Positions 5,159 to 11,950 of a stretch of 16,473 nt of DNA are shown here, one piece after another; within the stretch, counting starts at the first letter, position 1; the number at the start of each line of letters is the position of its first letter. Origin of the DNA: Pyrinomonadaceae bacterium (GTDB taxonomy: Bacteria > Acidobacteriota > Blastocatellia > Pyrinomonadales > Pyrinomonadaceae); assembly GCA_013812565.1 (NCBI GenBank), contig JACCTF010000693.1, forward strand, positions 1-16,473, read 5' to 3'. The notes beneath the pieces are model-generated. The model did not search any database. It was not told the origin of the DNA and was given only the letters and a program-made list of their open reading frames with translations. A program made the translations under genes and the position numbers.

Positions 5159-7851
5159 GTCTCAAGGTCGTCCCAATGGGCGAGGGTCTCATAGGCGCGG
5201 CCGAGCACTGAGCGGGGGCGTGCGCCATCGGTCGGACCGATGAAGCCTTCGCGCTCCATCGCATCGAGGATCGCGGCGGCGCGTCCGTACCCGATGCGCA
5301 AACGTCTCTGCAACACGGAGGTCGAAGCGCGTTTCATTTCGACGCAGATGCGTAAGGCCGCTTCAAAAAGCTCATCGCGTTCACTGCTCGTCGACCCACC
5401 GTCGTTTGCTTCTTCTTCTGATTGCGTAATCGTTTCATCATAGACCGGCTGCCCTTGCGCTTTTACGTGCGCGACGATTTTGTTGACCTCTGTTTCTTCG
5501 AGGTAGGCTCCGTGCACACGGATGAGACGCGATGTACCCGGCGGCAGAAAGAGCATGTCGCCGCGACCGAGAAGTTGTTCCGAGCCGTTGGCATCGAGAA
5601 TGGTGCGCGAGTCAACCTTGGAGGAGACGCGAAATGAGATGCGCGAAGGGAAGTTGGCTTTGATAAGTCCGGTGATCACATCCACGCTCGGGCGCTGTGT
5701 GGCGAGGATAAGGTGAATGCCGACGGCGCGTGCCATCTGCGCGAGCCGCGTAATCGATTCTTCGACTTCGTGGCCGGAGACCATCATCAGGTCGGCGAGT
5801 TCGTCGATGATGATGACGAGATAAGGCAGAGGCTTCCACGGCTGCCCCGCTTCGTCGAAGTCACGAGCACTGTTGCGGCGCGTTGCCTCCTGGTTGAATC
5901 CGTCGATGTTGCGCACGCCCCACTTCGCGAGGTTGCGGTAGCGATCCTCCATCTCCCGCACCGCCCATTTAAGCGCGCTCGCCGCACGCTTCGGATCAGT
6001 GATGATCGGCGTCGCCAGGTGCGGAACGTCCGCATAGAGACCAAGTTCCAAACGCTTCGGGTCGATCATGATGAACTTTACTTCATCGGGCTTGGCTTTG
6101 TAGAGGATCGAGACCACCAGCGAGTTGAGACACACACTCTTGCCGGTCCCCGTCGCGCCGGCGATCAACAGGTGCGGCATCTTAACGAGGTCTGCCACGT
6201 AGTTTAGGCCATCGATGGTTTTGCCGAGCGCGAGCGTGAGCTTCGACTGTGACTCTCGAAACTGTCTTGAGTCAATCACCTCACGCAAGAAGATCGTTTC
6301 GCGATGGAGGTTCGGCACCTCGATGCCGACGTGCGGCTTGCCGGGCATACGCTCGATGCGGATCGATTCGGCTTTGAGCGCGAGGCATAGATCATCGACG
6401 AGACCCGTGACGCGCGAGTATTTGACGCCGGGATCGGGTTTGAATTCGTATGTGGTGACGACCGGCCCAGGGCAGATGTGCTTGATCTGGCCGGTGACGT
6501 TGAACTCCCGGCACTTCTCTGCGAGGTGCGTGGCGAGGCCGAGCAGTTCATCATCGTCTTGCTCGCGGCGCAGCGGTGCGGCGTGAAGAAACTCAAGGCT
6601 CGGCAGCTTGAAATCCGTGGGCACGGTGCGCTCCGCAGAACGCATACCGGCGGTCGCTTCCGCGCGACGGTCGCTGCGGCCGAAGCCTTCGCTCGCTGAC
6701 GCCTTGTCAGCATTGGTGCGAACGACGGAAGCATCTCGCAGCATCGCTTCAACCGCTTCAACGTCCGCTGCTTGTTCATCATCTGCTGCTGTCGGTGGTG
6801 ATGGTGAAGGCGCGACCGCCGTGCGTTTTGCCGGAGCGGATAATTGCTTGGTGAGTGAGCCATTTTGATTTGCAGCGACTTCCGGGTCAACCTCCTGGTC
6901 AACTTCGTTATTAGCTTCGCTGTGCGGTGGGGCGAAATCTGTTGAACGAATCGTCGCAGGCGCTTTGTAAACCGATACGATTGGCGGGACTGCCTGTGCG
7001 GATCCGCCAGCGGCAGCGGCTGATCGTTTAATCGCGATTGATGAAGCGATGTCAGGCGCGTTCGGCGGTTGCTCTGACGGAGCGGTTTCGCGCATAAACT
7101 CGGCGACGCGCTCGGCTCCAGTCTGGTCGCGCCGTTTCTTCTCCGCTTCCTGAATCTTAACTTGTTCGCCGCGCTTCGCTTGGCGCACTTCGCCGTGCTG
7201 CTGCGCCATCTCACGCCGCTTCGTCCACCATGTTTGAACTTTTTGGGGAAGGTCATAAAAGAAGGTGAGACGATGCGCGAACTCTGGAGCAAGACGCTCG
7301 TAAGCGTGGGCGAACGAGAAGTTGGTGGCAAGCAGCAAGCTTGTTGCCACCAGCGCAAGCAGCAAGACACTGGCGCCAACCGTGTGGAAGACGCCGGCTA
7401 ATACCTGGGCGATGACTTCTCCGATAAGGCCGCCCGCTTGGAAACTGGCATCATGCAGAGGGCCAATCCTTGAAAGAGCCAGGAGTGCCGCCGCCGCCAG
7501 CACAAGGACGACGAGGCCGGCAACGCGCGGGAGCGGGGCATGAATACGCTTGATGCGGAAGCGCCGCCAGGCGGTAACTATCAGCAGCACCGGCACGAGA
7601 GCCGCCGCGAGGCCGAAGGTTTGAAACAGCGCGGCGGCGATGTTAGCTCCAATTGTGCCGACGAGATTGTGTATCTCATCCTGCCCGGCGGAGTTCCATG
7701 AGGGATCGTTCGGATTGTATGAGACAAGCGCGAGCGCGACCAGCAAGCTCGCGGCGAAAAGCGCTATCGCCACGATCTCGTTACGCCTGGTGTTATGCGG
7801 CGGCGTACCCGCTGCCGTTCGCGCTCGCGCACCCTCATGTGTGGTAGCCAT
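5146..7851 (-). CDS. ftsK: DNA translocase FtsK/SpoIIIE
   Basis: A 901-residue FtsK. The N-terminal membrane domain has about four helices (roughly 25-45, 65-95, 108-128, 140-175). A charged, Pro/Ala-rich linker spans about 210-430. The motor domain follows with Walker A GATGTGKS (565-572), FIMIDPKRLEL (593-603), Walker B VIIIDELADL (679-688) and LATQRPSVDVITG (716-728). The gamma winged-helix domain (about 827-890, RLRIGYGRAAAILDAME) would read the polar DNA motifs. Anchored at the septum, it pumps chromosome ends apart and activates XerCD dimer resolution. The length is normal. It starts 56 nt after prfB, so an lnt-prfB-ftsK transcript is likely. The last residues come from the heptad element at its 3' end. 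Confidence 0.96.
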   Translation of the reverse strand: MATTHEGARARTAAGTPPHNTRRNEIVAIALFAASLLVALALVSYNPNDPSWNSAGQDEIHNLVGTIGANIAAALFQTFGLAAALVPVLLIVTAWRRFRIKRIHAPLPRVAGLVVLVLAAAALLALSRIGPLHDASFQAGGLIGEVIAQVLAGVFHTVGASVLLLALVATSLLLATNFSFAHAYERLAPEFAHRLTFFYDLPQKVQTWWTKRREMAQQHGEVRQAKRGEQVKIQEAEKKRRDQTGAERVAEFMRETAPSEQPPNAPDIASSIAIKRSAAAAGGSAQAVPPIVSVYKAPATIRSTDFAPPHSEANNEVDQEVDPEVAANQNGSLTKQLSAPAKRTAVAPSPSPPTAADDEQAADVEAVEAMLRDASVVRTNADKASASEGFGRSDRRAEATAGMRSAERTVPTDFKLPSLEFLHAAPLRREQDDDELLGLATHLAEKCREFNVTGQIKHICPGPVVTTYEFKPDPGVKYSRVTGLVDDLCLALKAESIRIERMPGKPHVGIEVPNLHRETIFLREVIDSRQFRESQSKLTLALGKTIDGLNYVADLVKMPHLLIAGATGTGKSVCLNSLVVSILYKAKPDEVKFIMIDPKRLELGLYADVPHLATPIITDPKRAASALKWAVREMEDRYRNLAKWGVRNIDGFNQEATRRNSARDFDEAGQPWKPLPYLVIIIDELADLMMVSGHEVEESITRLAQMARAVGIHLILATQRPSVDVITGLIKANFPSRISFRVSSKVDSRTILDANGSEQLLGRGDMLFLPPGTSRLIRVHGAYLEETEVNKIVAHVKAQGQPVYDETITQSEEEANDGGSTSSERDELFEAALRICVEMKRASTSVLQRRLRIGYGRAAAILDAMEREGFIGPTDGARPRSVLGRAYETLAHWDDLETDEG

Positions 7852-7907
7852 AAGTTGCTTTCGCTACTCCAGTGCTTTCACGCTCATTTAAATCAGTGTC
7901 CCGGCTC

Positions 7908-9018
7908 TCATGCGGCGCGGCGCGCGAGCAAGTGAGCTTTGATGAAGTCGTCGATGTCGCCGTCGAGCACGCGGTCAACATCGCCGCGTTCAAGTTTGGT
8001 ACGCGCGTCTTTGACGAGACGATAGGGCGCAAGCACGTAGTTGCGTATCTGTGAGCCAAAGGAGATGTCGGCTTTGTTGGCTTCAAGCTCGGCGGTCTCG
8101 GCGCGCCGCTTCTCAAGTTCAAGTTCGTAGAGCCGTGCACGCAGCACCTGCATCGCGACGGCGCGGTTCTGGTGTTGCGAACGTTGGTTCTGACATGACA
8201 CAACAATATTCGTTGGAATGTGTGTGATGCGCACAGCGGAATCCGTTGTGTTGATGTGCTGTCCGCCCGCGCCGGTTGCGCGGTAGGTGTCAACGCGCAG
8301 ATCTTTGTCGTTGATTTCAACCTCGATGGTTTCATCGACCTCGGGATAAACGAAGAGCGAGGCGAAGGAGGTGTGACGACGCGCCGCTTGATCAAAGGGC
8401 GAGATGCGAACCAATCGATGCACGCCCGCTTCGGCGGAAAGCAAGCCATAAGCGTACTCGCCTTCAACACGGAAGGTAACTCCCTTTACTCCCGCTTCTT
8501 CACCCGGCTGGTAATCCAGTATCTCGGACTTGAAACTCCGCCGCTCAGCCCACTTCAAGTACATGCGCAGGAGCATCTCGGCCCAGTCCTGTGATTCTGT
8601 GCCGCCCGCGCCGGGATGAATGGTGCAGATCGCGTTGCGCCCGTCGTTCTCGCCGGAGAGGAGCATTTCGATCTCGGCTTGACTCACCTCTTGTTCGAGT
8701 CGTTCGACCAGCGCTTCAAGCTCGCGCAAGGAATCTGTATCTTGTTCGGCGAACTCCAGGAGCACGTTCATGTCATCACGCGATGATTCAAATTGCGCTT
8801 GACGGTTGACCGTCCGCTCTAGTTGACTGCGATGTTGCAAAAGCTTTTGCGCCGCTTCCTGGTCGTTCCAGAAATCCTGTGCCGAAGCTTGCTCCTCAAT
8901 GCGCGTCAGTTCCGCGCGCTTGACTGCAACATCAAAGAAACCTCCCGAGTTGTTCGATTCGTGTGCTCAACTCTTCAACCCTCGTGCGTGCGTCGTGTAT
9001 CGTTAAAGCCTCAATCAT
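7908..9018 (-). CDS. prfB: Peptide chain release factor 2, with programmed +1 frameshift
   Basis: Translation starts at ATG 9018 (GAGG about 10 nt before it) and runs 28 codons to an in-frame TGA at 8932-8934. The site reads GGGAGG, TTT, CTT, TGA, which has the E. coli RF2 layout of an internal Shine-Dalgarno, a CTT slip codon and TGA. Slipping +1 continues as DVAVKRAELTRIEEQ and gives a 369-residue product, the normal length. SPF (206-208) decodes UGA/UAA stops and GGQ (251-253) in TGAGGQHIN releases the peptide; both fall one residue from their E. coli positions. The frameshift makes RF2 synthesis autoregulated by RF2 level. An annotation of only the long frame would lose the first 59 residues. 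Confidence 0.96.
8930..8946 (-). promoter_or_regulatory. prfB: prfB programmed +1 frameshift site
   Basis: On the minus strand the site is GGGAGG then TTT CTT TGA T. The internal Shine-Dalgarno is separated from CTT by 3 nt, as in E. coli. The codon-29 TGA lies at 8934-8932. Confidence 0.95.
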
Positions 9019-9032
9019 CTCTTTCTTGCCTC

Positions 9033-9088
9033 GATAGTGTGATAGTGATGAGTTATGAGTAAGAACAAGTTTTTAACTCATCACTTAT
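9033..9088. repeat. Heptad-repeat element F between lnt and prfB
   Basis: Eight in-phase heptads on the minus strand, including ACTCATA, ACTCATC, ACTATCA and CACTATC. ATGAGTT near 9075-9081 matches inverted copies near 9047-9060, giving an 11-bp stem (AGTGATGAGTT with its complement). The lnt stop codon (9081-9083) lies in the stem, and the prfB ribosome site follows directly, so the element forms the prfB leader. Confidence 0.65.
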
Positions 9089-10718
9089 TACGGCGTGTGG
9101 TGAGCGAAGCCGCCCATATCAAAAAGCTGATCACGGCGCAGGCTGCCGGAAATACCTCACCGTAATTTGTATAGAATGTTTTGCTGTTTGAGGCGCGACT
9201 CACCGTCCAGGTGCGCGCCTCAGGAGTAAAGCTTGCGGTCGTGTCGCTGACTTCACCGCGCGGAGAGACAAAGGCGCTGATGCCTGTGTTGGTCACGCGG
9301 AGCACGGGCCGGGCCGTTTCGACTGCGCGAAAGACTGCGTTTGCCAGATGCTGTCGCATCACTGCGGTGCGTCCCAAGTAACCGTCATTGGAGATGTTAA
9401 TCAGAACGTCGGCTCCCTGCGCGGCGTAGTTTCTGGTGAGAGAGGGGAACGCTGAATCGTAGCAGATAAAGACGCCGGCGCGTGCCGCGTTAAGTGAATC
9501 ACCAAGTGGCATCAGGGGTAGTCGATCACCCGGAACAAATCCCCCGACGATGCCGCTCACTGCGTTAGCGCCCGGTATCCAATGAGGCAACGGTACAAAC
9601 TCGCCGAACGGCAGCAAATGAATCTTATCATAACGCGCGACCGGCAGACCTCGTTCATTTATCATCATCGCAGAGTTGTGCGTGCCGCCATCGGCAGACG
9701 GCTCAAGCGAGTTGAACAGCACCGATGTTTGGTTCCTTTGTGCGAAGCGGGTTAGCAACTCGCGAAACTCCGTATCGTGCGCGTAAGAAAAGTTCATCGG
9801 CGATTCTGACCAGATGACAACTCGCGCCAGTTGCTTCTGCGTGGCTTGTTTCGCCTCCCACTTCCAAAGTTCACCTTCGCTCATCATCAAATGACGGTTG
9901 ATCAGCATCGCTGTCTCCGCCGCCGACCGATTAAACTTCATCGGCACATTCGGCTGCACTGCAACCACCACTGCGATTGGTTCGCGCGTCGCAGGCAGGT
10001 CGCTCACCATTAGGCTCGAAAGAATCACGAGCGCGACGGCTCCAACCATGAGCGCGACAATCCTCACTGCGCGTTTCGTTCTCTCTAGTATCCAATAAGC
10101 GAAGGCCGCGTTAACCGCGACGATCAGAAAGCCAATTAGATAAACGCCGCCCCAGCGTGCCGCTTGAATCAACGACGGAACATAAGCTTGCGAGTAACCG
10201 ATGGCGTTCCATAGCTGACCCGTGAGCGCGAAACGCGCCCATTCAAACGACGCCCACAGGAAGGGAGCTGCGACAAGCCCGCGTGTGCCGAAGCGAAGGC
10301 AGACAAACGCGAGCGCCGCGCAGCAGATGGCCGGGAAGAATCCAAGCACCAGCGCCGCAGGCACAAGCAGCGGGTACGCGATCCACGCCGGAATTCCTCC
10401 GTAATGAATCATCGAGTGCGTTAGCCAGTAGCACGAGATGTAGAAGAAGAAGGTGCCGGTGGCCCACCCCAGCACGAATGCGCGCCCCATGTGCGGCTTT
10501 CTTACGAGGGCGATAAAAAGCGGCGTGAGTCCCACCCAGGCGAGCGCCCACCAATCGAAATTGGGAAACGAGAAGATCAGCAGCCAAGCTGACAGCGCGG
10601 CCAGCGCCCACTCCATGAGCGTCGGCGCATCTACGGCCCGCGCAAGCAGTAGTCGTGCGCGCTTCCAACGGTTCTCTCTTTCTCTGCTTATGTTATTAAG
10701 AGCAACTGTGTCTTGCAC
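9081..10718 (-). CDS. lnt: Apolipoprotein N-acyltransferase
   Basis: A 545-residue membrane enzyme that adds the third acyl chain to diacylglyceryl lipoproteins. About seven hydrophobic segments occupy residues 33-240, followed by the periplasmic nitrilase domain and a last helix at 523-540. The nitrilase triad is visible: Glu305 in VIWSESPMNF, Lys365 in YDKIHLLPFGEFVP (with Glu373) and Cys419 in GVFICYDSAFP. NISNDGYLGRT and RAVETARPVLRVTNTGIS also fit. The residue after CY is Asp420, where E. coli Lnt has Glu. The start used is a GTG at 10718 without a clear Shine-Dalgarno; about 30 polar residues precede the first helix, so a later start is possible. It lies 62 nt upstream of prfB. Confidence 0.95.
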   Translation of the reverse strand: MQDTVALNNISRERENRWKRARLLLARAVDAPTLMEWALAALSAWLLIFSFPNFDWWALAWVGLTPLFIALVRKPHMGRAFVLGWATGTFFFYISCYWLTHSMIHYGGIPAWIAYPLLVPAALVLGFFPAICCAALAFVCLRFGTRGLVAAPFLWASFEWARFALTGQLWNAIGYSQAYVPSLIQAARWGGVYLIGFLIVAVNAAFAYWILERTKRAVRIVALMVGAVALVILSSLMVSDLPATREPIAVVVAVQPNVPMKFNRSAAETAMLINRHLMMSEGELWKWEAKQATQKQLARVVIWSESPMNFSYAHDTEFRELLTRFAQRNQTSVLFNSLEPSADGGTHNSAMMINERGLPVARYDKIHLLPFGEFVPLPHWIPGANAVSGIVGGFVPGDRLPLMPLGDSLNAARAGVFICYDSAFPSLTRNYAAQGADVLINISNDGYLGRTAVMRQHLANAVFRAVETARPVLRVTNTGISAFVSPRGEVSDTTASFTPEARTWTVSRASNSKTFYTNYGEVFPAACAVISFLIWAASLTTRRNK

Positions 10719-11003
10719 GGATGTAAGTTTAACAGAGACCTTTGACTTGCGTCATCGCCCTGTCCAACTCGGCAATCAACTCAACCTAACTTATGACAGC
10801 CGCCGCAAAAGCGGTTCGCCCCGTTGTGCAAAATCGTATATCGAGTGGCGTGCACAAACAGAAAACGTCACCCTTAGAGTGACAAATTTTGTCGAAGACA
10901 AATTGTTCACAGTCCTCTTTGTTCGCTGGGCGAATACTCGCACAAAGCAGAGGTTGAATAACAGACTTCAGTAAAGCAAAAATTATCAACCGTAAACGCA
11001 GGA

Positions 11004-11028
11004 GAACCCGGCGGATTAGGCCGGGTTC
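11004..11028. terminator. 9-bp GC-rich hairpin, possible terminator
   Basis: GAACCCGGC (11004-11012) pairs perfectly with GCCGGGTTC (11020-11028) around a 7-nt loop. There is no immediate T-run on either strand, so a factor-independent terminator is only one option. Confidence 0.5.
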
Positions 11029-11180
11029 ACGTATAAGGTAGGAAGATAGGCTGGGATGCTCGGTAGGAGACTGGCGCAGCGGCAGGCCACGCTCAGAGGA
11101 GTGATGGCGGCGGGGTCACAGGCTTTGGTGAGCTTTGTGCTTGCCGGTGATAAGTAGTGCACATCATGTGCCACGGGAGA

Positions 11181-11222
11181 GGGGCAGTGGGCAGTAAGAA
11201 GAAAGCAGGGGGCAGTAACAGA
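11181..11222. repeat. Heptad-repeat element G (NNNNCAG words)
   Basis: Six consecutive heptads, four of which end in GCAG (GGGGCAG first and fifth, TGGGCAG second). There is no opposed arm, so this is a tandem-only version of the family. Confidence 0.6.
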
Positions 11223-11244
11223 CAATGTGCTTTTCGCTAGGTCA

Positions 11245-11321
11245 CGTCAGGCTTTTCTGCCGCCTAAGCGGGGGCGACCCATGACCCCCACTCAACTGTC
11301 GCTTCGGCGACGCGCCTGACG
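11245..11321. other. 77-nt multi-stem element (candidate structured RNA or palindromic repeat)
   Basis: The outer stem is CGTCAGGC (11245-11252) with GCCTGACG (11314-11321), 8 bp perfect. Inside are CCGC/GCGG (11260-11271), GGGGG/CCCCC (11270-11274 and 11285-11289, 10-nt loop) and GTCGC-TTCG-GCGAC (11298-11311). The first two share bases, so one of them must open. It lies 76 nt past the nfeD-like stop. I do not recognise the family. Confidence 0.5.
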
Positions 11322-11396
11322 ATTGATCATTGCCGACCGTATCCTCAAGGGCACGGCTAAATTCAACTGCCGCGCACGCGGCTCGGATAGTTGCAC

Positions 11397-11738
11397 TCAG
11401 GAACCATTATTTGTCTTCACATCTTTCTGCCTTCTGTCCACGGCCCATTCCTCATCTACTTCCAGTAGATGCGCGCTCGTTCCCACGATGCGAACGTTGT
11501 TGTGGCCGCGTGCGATGTTCGCTCCGCTGCGCGAGCGTGCGCGCCATAGTTCGCCGCGCACAAGCACCGCGCCCTCCGGCTTAAGTGGAGTCTCGACAGA
11601 AGCAAGGCTGCCGATAAGGGCAACTTCTACTTGCGACGCTTTTCGCCGTCTCAACACCACGGCCAGCGTAGCAAGCGCGATGAGCAATCCACCCGTCGCT
11701 ACCGACACTGCGGCGAAGATGAACGAGGAAGTCGGCAT
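11397..11738 (-). CDS. Short NfeD-like membrane protein with C-terminal OB domain
   Basis: A 113-residue protein with one transmembrane helix (about 8-30) followed by a basic stop-transfer RRRK and an OB-fold of the NfeD C-terminal type: LIGSLASVETPLKPEGAV (41-58), GELWRARS (62-69), IARGHNNVRIVG (75-86) and LLEV (91-94). NfeD proteins usually pair with SPFH/stomatin proteins in membrane organisation or proteolysis; no such partner is visible here. The last 15 or so residues, past EVDEE, look repeat-derived. The start ATG at 11738 has no clear Shine-Dalgarno, but an in-frame stop shortly upstream leaves no earlier usual start. It is downstream of the TPR gene beyond a strong hairpin, so it is probably transcribed separately. 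Confidence 0.75.
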   Translation of the reverse strand: MPTSSFIFAAVSVATGGLLIALATLAVVLRRRKASQVEVALIGSLASVETPLKPEGAVLVRGELWRARSRSGANIARGHNNVRIVGTSAHLLEVDEEWAVDRRQKDVKTNNGS

Positions 11739-11788
11739 TCTGATAATGAGATTTGATTAAACAAGAGTTCGCCGCCAGTAAAGTGGTA

Positions 11789-11822
11789 AGCGGGACGGTT
11801 GCAACCCGGCAACCGTCCCGCT
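11789..11822. terminator. Perfect 14-bp hairpin downstream of the TPR gene
   Basis: Arms 11789-11802 (AGCGGGACGGTTGC) and 11809-11822 are perfectly complementary around a 6-nt loop. It lies about 130 nt past the TPR stop and 51 nt before the NfeD-like start on the minus strand. It lacks a T-run on the minus strand but is very stable; it may be a terminator or a dispersed palindrome. Confidence 0.6.
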
Positions 11823-11899
11823 CGAGAGCGGCTATTAAGATGAGCTGACATGAATCGTGGATTGATCACCACGCGTGAGAAAGAGAAGCGAGCAATGGT

Positions 11900-11941
11900 C
11901 TGAACCGCCTCCTGACTAACCTCTGACCTCCAACCTTTTTC
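11900..11941. repeat. Heptad-repeat element H
   Basis: Six in-phase heptads; GACTAAC, CTCTGAC and CTCCAAC (11914-11934) are the closest relatives. There is no opposed arm. It ends about 10 nt from the TPR gene stop at 11951. Confidence 0.5.
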
Positions 11942-11950
11942 TCATCAAAG

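Larger units (their letters stand above)
10719..11396. other. Gene-poor region between nfeD-like gene and lnt
   Basis: No convincing gene is seen in these 678 nt. On the lnt side are two small hairpins, GTCAC/GTGAC at 10867-10883 and TTTGTC/GACAAA at 10888-10902, which could lie in the lnt leader. A 9-bp hairpin is at 11004-11028, a heptad array at 11181-11222 and a multi-stem element at 11245-11321. The stretch 11030-11180 is unexplained. Confidence 0.6.

Noticed and set aside
6276..7379. 367-residue minus-strand frame
   Set aside because: It is an alternative frame of ftsK with Arg/Ser-rich, low-complexity sequence; the FtsK frame has all motifs.
7908..8840. prfB as a 310-residue gene starting at 8840
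   Set aside because: The codon there is an internal TTG; the real start and the +1 frameshift lie upstream.
11140..11154. Match to a 16S rRNA segment (TTGCCGGTGATAAG)
   Set aside because: Only about 13 nt agree and the flanks do not continue as rRNA.
11016..11225. 69-residue minus-strand frame (MSVTAPCFLLTAHC...)
   Set aside because: Its first part is read from the heptad array and its end from a hairpin; no ribosome site and no known motif.
11245..11321. tRNA or tRNA-like gene
   Set aside because: The length is 77 nt, but there is no T-loop GGTTCGAATCC-type motif, the arms have the wrong sizes and two stems compete.
11323..11760. 145-residue plus-strand frame
   Set aside because: It is antisense to the NfeD-like gene, which has a recognisable membrane helix and OB domain.
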